The notes beneath the pieces were generated by a model. The model ran no database searches. It had not been told where the DNA came from and was given only the letters and a program-made list of their open reading frames with translations. A stretch of DNA of 64,000 bases from G963665925 sp050596425. Its GTDB lineage: Bacteria; Bacillota; Clostridia; Peptostreptococcales; Acidaminobacteraceae. Shown piece after piece: positions 16,266 through 25,090 of this stretch (within the stretch, counting starts at the first letter, position 1; every line of letters begins with the position of its first letter). A program made the translations under genes and the position numbers. The stretch covers positions 2,294,001-2,358,000 of the forward strand of contig NZ_CP192292.1 of the NCBI RefSeq assembly GCF_050596425.1, read 5' to 3'.

Positions 16266-17258
16266 ATGATTAAGATCTTCGCAGATTCAACTTGTGATTT
16301 GTCGCAAGAAATTGTTGAAAAGTATGATATAGGCATTGCACCACTTAGTATAACCGTTGATGGAAAAACATATAAGGATAAAATTGATCTGACTCCAGAT
16401 GACTTTTATGCTATTATTGATAAATTGAGCAAACCAGCAACAACGGCTATGCCTGCGCCAACAGAGTTTTTAGCCATTATGGAAGAGGCTTATGAAGAAG
16501 GCTGTAGAGAATTTCTATGCATCACCATGTCTAGTGGGACCAGTGGATCATACCAGTCTGCAGAGATTGCCAAGACAATGTTCTTAGAGGAACATACCGA
16601 ACCTGAAATTAAGGTTCATGTGGTTGATTCAAAGAGTATGAGTCATGGCAGTGGATGGCTTATCATGAAAAGTGCCATGTTGAGAGATCGGGGTATGCAA
16701 TTTGAAGACTTGGTTGATTTTAACGAAGCCTTTAAAAAACACGTAAAGCACTTCTTATCTGTAGATGATCTTGACAACCTAATTAGAAGTGGGCGTCTAA
16801 CGAATGCCAGTGCATTTATAGGAAAACTACTTAAAATTAAACCCATTATGTCTATGCGTGATGGAAAAGGCGCCATTGTGGCCAAGGAACGTGGTCGTAA
16901 AAAAGTCATGACCCATTACGTGGAAGCTTTTAAAAATAGAAACCATGCTGTAATGAATGATTTTATAATCATTGGATACACATCGGACAAAAGTGTGGCA
17001 TTGAATCTTCAAAATAAGATTATTGACGAGGTTGGATATAAGGGTGATATATACATCATGCAAATGGGTGTTGCAGTAGGAACCCATGTTGGTCTTGGTG
17101 GCCTGTCATTGTTCTTTATGGAAAAAGACAGAAAACATGACGGTCTTCTTGTCAATGAAATGAACAGTCTTATGAAGAAGAAAAATGAAGTGATGGCAAG
17201 AATGTCAGAACTCAATTTGCATTTCAATGAAAACGCTGGTAAAAAGAAGACGAAATAA
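16266..17258 (+). CDS. DegV family fatty-acid-binding protein
   Basis: 330 residues. DegV signatures: FADSTCDLSQEI at the N-terminus, PLSITVDGKTYKD, TTAMPAPTEF, and TMSSGTSGSYQSA, which hold the bound fatty acid (FakB function in the fatty-acid kinase system). The family usually has about 280 residues; here the C-terminus is longer, ending in a Lys-rich tail (EKDRKHDGLL ... NAGKKKTK). No FakA-type kinase gene is adjacent. GGGGGA ribosome site. Single gene, closed by a strong terminator. Confidence 0.88.
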   Translation: MIKIFADSTCDLSQEIVEKYDIGIAPLSITVDGKTYKDKIDLTPDDFYAIIDKLSKPATTAMPAPTEFLAIMEEAYEEGCREFLCITMSSGTSGSYQSAEIAKTMFLEEHTEPEIKVHVVDSKSMSHGSGWLIMKSAMLRDRGMQFEDLVDFNEAFKKHVKHFLSVDDLDNLIRSGRLTNASAFIGKLLKIKPIMSMRDGKGAIVAKERGRKKVMTHYVEAFKNRNHAVMNDFIIIGYTSDKSVALNLQNKIIDEVGYKGDIYIMQMGVAVGTHVGLGGLSLFFMEKDRKHDGLLVNEMNSLMKKKNEVMARMSELNLHFNENAGKKKTK

Positions 17259-17274
17259 AGAAGTGAGTTAAATA

Positions 17275-17320
17275 AAAATCCGCCAACACTGTTTAAATTA
17301 AAGTGTTGGCGGATTTATTT
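17275..17320. terminator. Bidirectional terminator
   Basis: AAATCCGCCAACACTT-type stem with arms ATCCGCCAACACT and AGTGTTGGCGGAT, A/T tracts on both sides. Serves degV and the convergent ychF gene. Confidence 0.9.
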
Positions 17321-17331
17321 TATTAATAAAT

Positions 17332-18423
17332 TTATACGTTGAATCTAAACAGAATCACATCGCCATCTTTAACAATGTAATCCTTGCCTTCAAGGCGTAC
17401 TGCACCTTTTTCCTTAGCGGCAGCCATAGAACCGTGTTCAGTAAGGGCGTTGAAAGCGATTGTTTCAGCACGGATAAATCCACGTTCAATGTCGGTATGA
17501 ATTTTTCTACCTGCTTGAGGTGCCTTTGTTCCATTTTTAATGGTCCAAGCACGTACTTCCTGAGGTCCTGCTGTCAGGAAGGAAATAAGGCCTAGAAGAT
17601 GATAAGAGGCATGTACAAGTTTATCAAGACCGGATTCCGATAAGCCAAGATCTTCTAAAAAGGCCATTTTATCGTCATCATCAAGTTCAGAAATTTCTTG
17701 TTCAATCTGAGCACAAATCGTAATAACTTCCGCATCTTCTGTTTGAGCAAAATCGCGAACCTCTTTAACGAAGTGGTTTTCCTCACCTGAAACCAGATCT
17801 TCTTCAGAAACATTCGCTACATATATAATAGGCTTGTAACTAAGCATATTCAAAGACTTAGCAAAGATTTCTTCATCAGGGGTTAAATCAAGAGTACGTG
17901 CTGATTTACCTTCTTCTAATACAGCAATAATTCTCTTAAGCAGATCAAGTTCTGCTTGTAAGGACTTGTCACCCTTAAGAGCCTTTTGGGTTCTTTGAAT
18001 ACGTCTTTCAAGCATTTCTGTATCTGAAAAAATGAGCTCAAGGTTAATGGTTTCAATATCTTTAGAAGGTCCAATTTCACCATCGACATGAACCACATTT
18101 GGGTCTTCGAAACATCTCACAACGTGTACGATAGATTCAACCTCGCGAATATGGCTTAGAAACTTATTTCCAAGACCTTCCCCTTTACTGGCTCCCTTTA
18201 CAAGGCCTGCAATATCGTAAAACTCAATAGCTGTTGGGACTATTTTTTTTGAATTATACATATCTTTAAGGGTGTTCAGTCTCTTATCTGGTACAGAAAC
18301 AACACCAACATTTGGATCGATTGTACAGAATGGATAATTGGCAGACTCAGCGCCAGCTTTCGTTATTGCATTAAATAGGGTACTTTTGCCGACATTTGGC
18401 AGTCCCACGATTCCTAATTTCAT
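17332..18423 (-). CDS. ychF: Ribosome-associated ATPase YchF (Obg family)
   Basis: 363 residues, the usual family length. P-loop GLPNVGKST (7-15), switch region DIAGLVKGASKGEGLGNKFL, and NVSE (about residue 200) in place of NKxD, the change that makes YchF/OLA1 prefer ATP over GTP. A TGS domain forms the C-terminal 80 residues (TAGPQEVRAWTIKNGTKAPQ...). YchF is a near-universal translation-associated ATPase linked to oxidative stress. GGGAGA ribosome site. Single gene on the minus strand. Confidence 0.95.
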   Translation of the reverse strand: MKLGIVGLPNVGKSTLFNAITKAGAESANYPFCTIDPNVGVVSVPDKRLNTLKDMYNSKKIVPTAIEFYDIAGLVKGASKGEGLGNKFLSHIREVESIVHVVRCFEDPNVVHVDGEIGPSKDIETINLELIFSDTEMLERRIQRTQKALKGDKSLQAELDLLKRIIAVLEEGKSARTLDLTPDEEIFAKSLNMLSYKPIIYVANVSEEDLVSGEENHFVKEVRDFAQTEDAEVITICAQIEQEISELDDDDKMAFLEDLGLSESGLDKLVHASYHLLGLISFLTAGPQEVRAWTIKNGTKAPQAGRKIHTDIERGFIRAETIAFNALTEHGSMAAAKEKGAVRLEGKDYIVKDGDVILFRFNV

Positions 18424-18603
18424 TTAGATCTCCCTTTCATTTATAAGTCTCTTTAAAATAAAGAGGTAAGTTTCTTTAGCAGATATTAACACACCTAAGA
18501 ATTATATACGAAATAGCTTTAAGAATCAACAAAATACAACATGGACACGAAGTGGTCACATCACATTGTTATAATACTAACGACATAGAAGAGAGGGATG
18601 AAT

Positions 18604-19359
18604 GTGAACAAGAAATGGCTATGGGGCAGTGCGATCATTGCTGGTATGATATTAGGCGCTATAATTGGGGTGCTTGATTTGGAAATGCGTGCTACCACTA
18701 TTGGACCACTCGTGTTGAGTATTTTTGCAGTTTATATGCTTGCAATCATCTGGACATCGATAAGAAAACAAAAAAATATAATCAAGATACTCATGGTGCA
18801 GGGGCAACCACAGTTGTATTTGCAAAGGATGAATCTTTTGAGGAATCAAATTCGGGGAGATAAGTTCAAGAGACTCATTGAAATAAATATTGCAACAGGC
18901 CTTATTTACGAGGGGCGAGTTGATGAAGCCCTTGTCATTTTGGAGACTTTATCATTGAAAGGGTTTAGTCCAATGCATAAAGGCGTCTACTATAACAACC
19001 TCGCATTTGCCTATCTTATGCAAAATAGAGTGCATGACTCACAAGAGATCTTTAAAAAGCATATTGGTGAAATGCTCGCTGCGGATAGAGACCCTATGGT
19101 TAAGTCCTGTGCACGTTGCAACCAAGCTATTTTAGATTTTAAGCAAAACAGAATGCATATTGCTCACGATACCTTAGATCGACTTCTTGAGAAGGATTTA
19201 TTGCCCCTTCAAAAGGCTGTGATTCTTTACTATAAGGGACTTATAATGAAAGAACTTGGAAAAGAGGGAATTGGTCGCATATTTGAAGAAAGTTCTTCCC
19301 ATGCAGGAAGCACGGTGTTTAAAGAACTTTCTGACACTGCACTCAATTCGATTCAGTAG
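18604..19359 (+). CDS. TPR-repeat membrane protein, function unknown
   Basis: 251 residues. Two membrane helices at about 6-25 and 34-51, then a cytoplasmic helical domain of TPR type (YEGRVDEALVILETLSLKGF, YNNLAFAYLMQNRVHDSQEIF, LLPLQKAVILYYKGLIMKELG). Likely a protein-interaction scaffold. I start at the GTG at 18604, 6 bases after GAGAGGG; the ATG at 18598 touches that site. A TATAAT at 18570-18575 suits a promoter. Single gene followed by a terminator. Confidence 0.75.
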   Translation: MNKKWLWGSAIIAGMILGAIIGVLDLEMRATTIGPLVLSIFAVYMLAIIWTSIRKQKNIIKILMVQGQPQLYLQRMNLLRNQIRGDKFKRLIEINIATGLIYEGRVDEALVILETLSLKGFSPMHKGVYYNNLAFAYLMQNRVHDSQEIFKKHIGEMLAADRDPMVKSCARCNQAILDFKQNRMHIAHDTLDRLLEKDLLPLQKAVILYYKGLIMKELGKEGIGRIFEESSSHAGSTVFKELSDTALNSIQ

Positions 19360-19382
19360 TCACAATACCTTAAGAAATCCTT

Positions 19383-19416
19383 AGACCGTCTGGCTTTTGC
19401 TGGACGGTCTATTTTT
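19383..19416 (+). terminator. Intrinsic terminator
   Basis: AGACCGTC pairs with GACGGTCT around a 12-base loop that can partly close, followed by ATTTTT. Confidence 0.8.
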
Positions 19417-19457
19417 ACACTGATATAATGGGTAATGGTGACACATTATATCAGTGT
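19401..19457 (+). promoter_or_regulatory. Promoter with a perfect 14-base inverted repeat, ahead of ymfF
   Basis: TGGACG, 17-base spacer, TATAAT (19424-19429). ACACTGATATAATG (19417-19430) and CATTATATCAGTGT (19444-19457) are exact reverse complements, 13 bases apart. The left arm contains the -10 box and the right arm lies over the early transcript, so a protein bound to this site would block transcription; as RNA it would form a stable hairpin. I know no regulator for it. Confidence 0.55.
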
Positions 19458-19487
19458 CTAGAGTGAATACTGGGAAGGAATGACAAA

Positions 19488-20762
19488 ATGATTGATGAAA
19501 TCCGCGTCATAGAAATGGCGGATCAGGTAAAACTTCACCTGATCAAATCAGACAAATTCAAAACTGATTTGATTGGTGTATATATTAAGCGCCCATTAAA
19601 TGAAAAGGAAGCAACCTACAACACGCTTTTAACTAGAATACTGGAACAGGGGACGAGGTCATGGCCAAATTCGAAGGCTCTTAATAATGCCCTTGACAAC
19701 CTCTATGGTGGTATTCTATCTTGCGATGTGAACAAATACGGCGAACTACATGCCATGCAGTTTAAATTGCAATTACCAAACGAAAAGCATATTAAAGATA
19801 AAAATCTACTCACTTCAGGACTGGAAATTTTAAATGAAGTCCTTAAAGATCCAATCAAGGAAAATGGACTCTTTAAAGAAGATGTTTTTAACAATGAGGT
19901 CAGAAACTTACGCGAGGAAATTCAAGGACGCGTTAACGATAAAATGATGTATGCCATAGACCGGTGTATGGAACATATGTGTGAGAAAGAACCGTTTAGA
20001 TTTTATCAGTACGGAACTGTCGAAATGCTTGATACAATTACAAACGGTGACTTGATGGACCATTATAACCATATTCTTAAGAGCTCTCCAATAGACATTG
20101 TTCTTGTGGGAGATATTGATTTCGAAAAAACACAGGATTTAATTCTTGAGAACTTCACTTTCGAAAGAGAAAAAATTATAAATATACCTAAATCAGTCAC
20201 GGATGTTCCGGTGACTAAAATTAAGTCTGTACATGAAAACTTTGACGTGACCCAGGCCAAGCTAACCCTTGGACTTAGAACAAATATTCCGTTTTCACAT
20301 CCACTCTATAATGCAAGTGTCTTATTTTCTAATATACTTGGAGGCGGTGCAAGTTCAAAGCTCTTTAAAAATGTTCGAGAAAAAGCATCTCTTTGCTATT
20401 ACATTTTTTCCAGGGTGGAAAAATATAAGGGGATTATGCTGATTAGTTCAGGCATTGAAGCTGAAAATAGACAAAAAGCTATGGATCTTATACAAATTGA
20501 AATGGATAAAATGGTAACAGGTCTATTTGATGATGACGATGTAAAAATGGCGAAAGATTCATTATCTAGTGCTGTACGATCAATAACTGACTATCCTAAT
20601 TCTTTTATGAATTTTTACTACTCACAAAAAATGAGTGGCAAACCATTTGATATGGCTGGTCTACTTAAGAAAATTGAGCTGGTCACAAAAGAAGAAATTA
20701 TTGAAGCAGGAAAGCGTATGACTCTAGATACAGTATATTTTTTAGCTAAGGAAGGTGAATAG
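19488..20762 (+). CDS. ymfF: M16-family peptidase-like protein, YmfF/YfmF type (inactive half)
   Basis: 424 residues with the two-domain M16 fold but without the HxxEH zinc motif: the matching stretch reads LLTRILEQGTRSWPN. The C-terminal half keeps GGGASSKLFKNVREKASLCYYIFS, the substrate-binding signature of M16 proteins. In M16B systems an inactive and an active subunit act together, and the active partner follows directly. In Bacillus this pair lies in the ymf locus and is annotated as linked to the 5-aminopentanol modification of elongation factor P; an efp gene with the modifiable lysine lies at 63285. Confidence 0.85.
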   Translation: MIDEIRVIEMADQVKLHLIKSDKFKTDLIGVYIKRPLNEKEATYNTLLTRILEQGTRSWPNSKALNNALDNLYGGILSCDVNKYGELHAMQFKLQLPNEKHIKDKNLLTSGLEILNEVLKDPIKENGLFKEDVFNNEVRNLREEIQGRVNDKMMYAIDRCMEHMCEKEPFRFYQYGTVEMLDTITNGDLMDHYNHILKSSPIDIVLVGDIDFEKTQDLILENFTFEREKIINIPKSVTDVPVTKIKSVHENFDVTQAKLTLGLRTNIPFSHPLYNASVLFSNILGGGASSKLFKNVREKASLCYYIFSRVEKYKGIMLISSGIEAENRQKAMDLIQIEMDKMVTGLFDDDDVKMAKDSLSSAVRSITDYPNSFMNFYYSQKMSGKPFDMAGLLKKIELVTKEEIIEAGKRMTLDTVYFLAKEGE

Positions 20763-20763
20763 A

Positions 20764-22053
20764 ATGATGGAATATTCAGTAGATCATCGACACGACAGCC
20801 TTCTAAATGAAAGTGTATATAAAATTATTCACAGCTCAGGCTTAGAAATTCAATTTATGCCAAAAGCGGGATATACAAAGAAATTTGCATATTTCGCAAC
20901 ACGCTACGGGGCCATGTATAACAACTTTGAACTTAAAGATGGACAAGCGGTTGAAATGCCCCTTGGCATAGCGCACTTCCTAGAACACAAAATATTCGAG
21001 GAATCGGATGGAGATATATTCGACAAATTCTCAAGACTTGGCGCCAATGTCAATGCGTACACAAATTTCAACTCAACGGCGTACATGTTTTCAACAGTGG
21101 ATAACTTTTATGACTGCTTAAAGCTCCTTTTAGGCTTTGTACAAAGATGTCATTTAACAGATGATAATGTTGAAAAAGAAAAGGGGATAATCGGTCAGGA
21201 AATCAAGATGTATGACGATGATCCTGACTGGAAAGTTTATTTCAATACCTTGAAAGAAATGTATCATAATCATCCTGTAAGAGAAGATGTTGCAGGATCA
21301 ATTGAGTCTGTTTATGCAACAACGCGAGATCAGTTGCAGATGTGTTATGATTCGTTTTATGTGCCAGAAAACATGATCCTTTTTGTAGTTGGGGATTTAG
21401 AGTTAGATGAAATAATGAGAAGTGTTGAGGCTGGTATTTCAACAGATTATGCTAAACGGGGACAAACACCAAAGCTCTTGCTCCCTGAAGAACCTAAAAG
21501 TGTTCGAGAAAAAGAAGTTAGACAAGTTATGAATGTTCCAGTGCCTTTATTTATGATAGGGTTTAAAGACCCGGTTCTGATGGGAGACCCTAAACGGGCT
21601 CTGCAAAAGACCATTGCCATGAAGCTGGCCCTAGACATGTATTTTGGCAAAAGCTCAACCTTCTATTCTGATAATTATGAAGCGGGAATAATAAACGCAT
21701 CCTTCTACCATGAATATTCTAGTGGCCTAGAGTATGGGCATGTTATGTTTGGTGGAGAATCTGCAGAATATGAGAAGGTTTTTGAGGCAGTCAAAGAGGA
21801 AATTAAAAAAATTCAAGATAAAGGCATAGACCACGAAGCTTTTAACAGGGTTAAGAGAAAGGCAATCGGTCGTTATTTAAGTGCCTTTAACTCTGTCCAG
21901 TATGTAGCGGGAGCCTTTGTTTCTTACTTTATGAAGCATATGGATCTGTTTGATTATTTGGGTATCCTTGAAGATATGTCACCTGAATTTGTGGAAAACA
22001 CAATTAAGACACATCTCAAGTCAGACAATGTTGTCTTGTCAGTTGTAGAATAG
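20764..22053 (+). CDS. ymfH: M16-family zinc peptidase, YmfH/YfmH type (active half)
   Basis: About 429 residues. The zinc motif HFLEH is present (GIAHFLEHKIFE) with the third ligand Glu in the downstream segment EKEKGIIGQEIKMYDDDP, so this subunit should be catalytic. Start ATG at 20764, 8 bases after AAGGAAGG; the gene begins two bases past the stop of ymfF, so both are coupled. Forms the partner of the upstream inactive half. Exact substrate not known; the family name links it to EF-P modification. Confidence 0.88.
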   Translation: MMEYSVDHRHDSLLNESVYKIIHSSGLEIQFMPKAGYTKKFAYFATRYGAMYNNFELKDGQAVEMPLGIAHFLEHKIFEESDGDIFDKFSRLGANVNAYTNFNSTAYMFSTVDNFYDCLKLLLGFVQRCHLTDDNVEKEKGIIGQEIKMYDDDPDWKVYFNTLKEMYHNHPVREDVAGSIESVYATTRDQLQMCYDSFYVPENMILFVVGDLELDEIMRSVEAGISTDYAKRGQTPKLLLPEEPKSVREKEVRQVMNVPVPLFMIGFKDPVLMGDPKRALQKTIAMKLALDMYFGKSSTFYSDNYEAGIINASFYHEYSSGLEYGHVMFGGESAEYEKVFEAVKEEIKKIQDKGIDHEAFNRVKRKAIGRYLSAFNSVQYVAGAFVSYFMKHMDLFDYLGILEDMSPEFVENTIKTHLKSDNVVLSVVE

Positions 22054-22064
22054 GAGGGATTATT

Positions 22065-22811
22065 ATGGATCCGATAGCATTTGAGATTTTTGGTTTTCAA
22101 ATCAGATGGTACGGTATTTTTATAGCAACAGGGCTTTTACTAGCCACATTATTGATCCTTCAAAGGTCAAAAAAACTAGGATTTGAAGAGGATACAATTA
22201 TTGACTTGGTGATTGTATGCATGCCATCAGCAATTATTGGTGCAAGACTCTATTATGTTTTATTTAACTGGTCGTATTATCAGGGCGATATTATGAAAAT
22301 GATAAACATAAGAGGTGGTGGACTGGCCATACATGGTGGCGTCTTGGCCGGCGTTCTTGCAGGTTGGATATACACGAGAATAAAAAAATTAGACTTCACC
22401 AAATTAATTGATATTTGTGCTCCCGGCCTTATACTAGGTCAAGCCATTGGGCGGTGGGGAAACTTTTTCAATAATGAAGCGCATGGTGGTCCAACCGACC
22501 TGCCTTGGGGAATCATGGTTGAGGGGCAAAAGGTCCATCCAACCTTCTTCTACGAGTTTGTGTGGAACTTATTTGTCCTGGGTGTCCTATTAAAGCACCG
22601 TGACAATAAGAAATTTGACGGAGAGGTTTTTTTACTCTATATGGGCATGTACTCTATTGGACGGTTTTTCATAGAAGGGATGCGTACAGACAGCTTGATG
22701 CTCGGACCTCTTCGAATGGCTCAGGTTATTAGTATTGCATTTATTGTACTTGGTTTTGGATCTATCTGGTTTATTCGAAAAAGAATCAAAGGGTCCAAGC
22801 CGGATCTATAA
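22065..22811 (+). CDS. lgt: Prolipoprotein diacylglyceryl transferase
   Basis: 248 residues with seven predicted membrane helices. The Lgt signature is GQAIGRWGNFFNNEAHGGPT, with the essential Arg and the HGG-type residues also seen in GGGLAIHGGVLAG. Transfers diacylglycerol from phosphatidylglycerol to the Cys of prolipoprotein lipoboxes at the outer face of the membrane. Follows ymfH by 11 bases with an AGGAGG site, so it belongs to the same operon. Confidence 0.95.
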   Translation: MDPIAFEIFGFQIRWYGIFIATGLLLATLLILQRSKKLGFEEDTIIDLVIVCMPSAIIGARLYYVLFNWSYYQGDIMKMINIRGGGLAIHGGVLAGVLAGWIYTRIKKLDFTKLIDICAPGLILGQAIGRWGNFFNNEAHGGPTDLPWGIMVEGQKVHPTFFYEFVWNLFVLGVLLKHRDNKKFDGEVFLLYMGMYSIGRFFIEGMRTDSLMLGPLRMAQVISIAFIVLGFGSIWFIRKRIKGSKPDL

Positions 22812-22830
22812 AATTACTCATAAATGATTT

Positions 22831-22935
22831 GCCCGCAAAGGGACGGTTTTATCCTATTGATGCACAATATATAGTCAGTCATCAATTAAAAAAACTAGAT
22901 GTGGTATGGTGTCTTCGCTGAGATGTTTTGCGGGC
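22831..22935 (+). ncRNA. Candidate structured RNA between lgt and the flippase gene
   Basis: An outer helix of nine pairs closes the element: GCCCGCAAA (22831-22839) with TTTGCGGGC (22927-22935). Inside, ATTGATG (22856-22862) pairs with CATCAAT (22880-22886) around a 17-base loop. Unpaired segments include GGGACGGTTTTATCC and GGTATGGTGTCTTCGCTGAG, which are GC-rich against the AT-rich background. A strong terminator follows at 22961. There is no ribosome site or open frame. It fits a riboswitch-plus-terminator or a small RNA; I could not match it to tmRNA, SRP RNA, 6S, TPP, SAM, FMN, cobalamin or c-di-GMP classes from memory. Confidence 0.5.
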
Positions 22936-22960
22936 TTGTAAATAACATAATATGTTAGCT

Positions 22961-22996
22961 ATGAACGTCAGAAAATTTACTGACGTTCATATTTTT
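22961..22996 (+). terminator. Strong intrinsic terminator
   Basis: ATGAACGTCAG and CTGACGTTCAT, eleven perfect pairs around 8 bases, followed by ATTTTT. It follows the candidate RNA and precedes the flippase gene. Confidence 0.9.
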
Positions 22997-23091
22997 GTTA
23001 CACATTTTTTGTTAAAATGCCTTATACTTAAAAAGATTCGAAAATATGAATCATAACACATGAAATGTAGGTTGGGAGACGATCAGAAATT

Positions 23092-24666
23092 ATGAAGAGA
23101 CAGTCGTTTATTAAGGGCTCCTTGATCCTTATGATATTGGGCTTTATATCAAGAGCGTTTGGCGTATTTTTTAAGGTGCCGCTGGATTATCTTGTTGGTG
23201 AAGAGGGACAAGGGCTCTATTATATACTATATCCGGTCTATGCTGCTTTTATTGCCATGTCTTCAGTGGGTTTGACAATGGCTTTATCAAAGCAGATTGC
23301 TGAGTACCGTGCAACAAAAAAAGACAGTCATGCATGGATGAGTTTTAAATTGGCCTTTGGTTTGTTTTTGGGTTTTGGACTCATCATGACAATTGTGCTC
23401 TTTGCTGGCGTAAACCACATTATTACACTTCTTAAATGGCCAGAAGAAACATACTGGGGATTGATAGGCCTTGGGGCCGCGCCTCTTATAGTTTCAATCA
23501 TGTCAGCCTTTAGAGGACTGTTTCAAGGTCATGAAAACATGGTACCCACAGGAGTTTCCATGATTATTGAGCAGTTTGCAAGAGTGGTTTTCGGCATAGG
23601 CCTGACTTGGTTTTTTATGGACAAATATAACGATATTGGACTGGCTGTTGGTGGTGCAACATTTGGTGCAGCGGCCGGAGGTCTATTTGCTACTATATAT
23701 TTAGTGACTACCTTTATGGGCTATAAAAAACACATAATTGTTAAAGATATTGAAATCGGCAGGGAAGAGAAAAAAATCATCTTAAAGAAACTGCTTAGTA
23801 TGGCAGTTCCAATTGCTATGGGCAGTGCTATTATTTCTGTAATGGGCCTGGTGGACTCGGTTATGTTACCGGCAGCTTTAACAGAACTCACTGGCGACTC
23901 CCACGACGCCCTCGAGCTTATCGGGGGTTACTCAAGAGCCAACACAATTATGAACATACCCCTGATTATATCATTGTCAATTAGCACCAGCATTGTTCCA
24001 TTCGTAGCCAAAGCTTGGGAGCTAAAAGAGTTTGATGTGGTTCATAGGCGTATTGGAATGGGCATGAAGATGGGAACGCTCCTTGCATTTCCTGCGGCTG
24101 TAGGTATTGCTGTTCTATCCCATGACCTAATTGGTTTGATATTTTCCTCGACCATAGGTGGTCAGGTGCTTATTCCCCTTGCTTTTGCTCTGGTTTTTAT
24201 TATTTACTCGCAAATACAAACCAATGTACTCAATGCCATAGGGAAACCCGTTGTTCCTGTTCGTAACATGTTGCTTGGTGTGGCGGTTAAAGTCCTGCTT
24301 AATTTGATCCTTGTTCCGAACCCGAACTTTGGACTTATGGGCGCGGGCTACGCAGTAATCACTGCCTATATGGTAACGACTTATTTGAACAGCCGTTCCC
24401 TAAACAAATACACAGGCTACAGCTTTGATGTTAAAAAACTTATTCGCAAGCCAACCCTTTCCGTATTTGGCATGTGGGTCGGGCTTGTTGTGACGGGCAT
24501 TGTGTTTGACAGTCTTTTACCTGATCGTATTGTAACTTTGATTTCAGTGAGTGTAGGGGCTATAATTTATGGCCTATTAATTATTAAACAGCAGTATTTG
24601 GATCAGGCAGAGATTTCACAAATACCAGTGCTACAAAAAATCGAAAATTTGCTTGTTAAGAAATAG
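23092..24666 (+). CDS. Polysaccharide/lipid II flippase family protein, SpoVB-like (MOP superfamily)
   Basis: 524 residues with about 14 membrane helices. N-terminal KGSLILMILGFISRAFGVFFKVPL is the typical start of SpoVB/MurJ-like flippases, and GLFQGHENMVPTGVSMIIEQFARVVFG follows. Such proteins move lipid-linked sugar precursors across the membrane for peptidoglycan or spore cortex; SpoVB is its sporulation member, but cell-wall or polysaccharide roles are equally possible. The ribosome site (GGGAG) is 13 bases away, rather far. The leader carries a candidate RNA element and terminator. Confidence 0.85.
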   Translation: MKRQSFIKGSLILMILGFISRAFGVFFKVPLDYLVGEEGQGLYYILYPVYAAFIAMSSVGLTMALSKQIAEYRATKKDSHAWMSFKLAFGLFLGFGLIMTIVLFAGVNHIITLLKWPEETYWGLIGLGAAPLIVSIMSAFRGLFQGHENMVPTGVSMIIEQFARVVFGIGLTWFFMDKYNDIGLAVGGATFGAAAGGLFATIYLVTTFMGYKKHIIVKDIEIGREEKKIILKKLLSMAVPIAMGSAIISVMGLVDSVMLPAALTELTGDSHDALELIGGYSRANTIMNIPLIISLSISTSIVPFVAKAWELKEFDVVHRRIGMGMKMGTLLAFPAAVGIAVLSHDLIGLIFSSTIGGQVLIPLAFALVFIIYSQIQTNVLNAIGKPVVPVRNMLLGVAVKVLLNLILVPNPNFGLMGAGYAVITAYMVTTYLNSRSLNKYTGYSFDVKKLIRKPTLSVFGMWVGLVVTGIVFDSLLPDRIVTLISVSVGAIIYGLLIIKQQYLDQAEISQIPVLQKIENLLVKK

Positions 24667-24692
24667 TATAAAAATAGAAATGAGGTGATGTA

Positions 24693-25043
24693 ATGACAGA
24701 ACTGCTTAGTTGCGTGCTCTGTGATGAAGTGCAAGAATTGGATGAAGGCATGTTTAATTATATACGGGCGAGAAATGTCTTTTTTGAGATGGGTCCCACA
24801 TATTTTGAACTTGTTCTCAATTACAAGTCCCTAGATGAAGAGATAGATGAACACGTCACCATAACAGCGCCTTCGGGAACTGAACTTGCAGACGTGCATG
24901 AAAAATTTGAGCAAAACAGTTATTATTTCACATCGATTCATGAAGTTGAAGTGGACCTAGACGAAATTGGTGAGTATAAGGTGACAGTTGTCACCAATAG
25001 GAAGAAATACAAGTATTCATTTGACGTTAGTCTCGAACAATAA
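24693..25043 (+). CDS. Small conserved-looking protein, unrecognised
   Basis: 116 residues, acidic, soluble. It starts MTELLSCVLCDEVQELDEGMF and then shows alternating strands (FEMGPTYFELVLNYKS, HVTITAPSGTEL, HEVEVDLDEIGEYKVTVVTNRKKYKYSFDV) that look like an immunoglobulin-like or C2-like beta sandwich. I do not recognise the function. GAGGTGATG ribosome site; 26 bases behind the flippase gene, so likely in the same operon. Ends at a bidirectional terminator. Confidence 0.75.
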   Translation: MTELLSCVLCDEVQELDEGMFNYIRARNVFFEMGPTYFELVLNYKSLDEEIDEHVTITAPSGTELADVHEKFEQNSYYFTSIHEVEVDLDEIGEYKVTVVTNRKKYKYSFDVSLEQ

Positions 25044-25048
25044 AATGA

Positions 25049-25080
25049 GGGTCCAGTGCACTGATATGCACTGGACCCCT
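25049..25080. terminator. Bidirectional terminator
   Basis: GGGTCCAGTGCA and TGCACTGGACCC, twelve perfect pairs with a six-base loop, lying between convergent genes. Confidence 0.85.
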
Positions 25081-25090
25081 TCTTTGTATG

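Noticed and set aside
22831..22935. The candidate RNA as tmRNA, SRP RNA or a TPP riboswitch (it contains CTGAGA)
   Set aside because: None of the other core motifs of these RNAs (tRNA-like ends, GGAAGC loop, second TPP-binding arm) are present.
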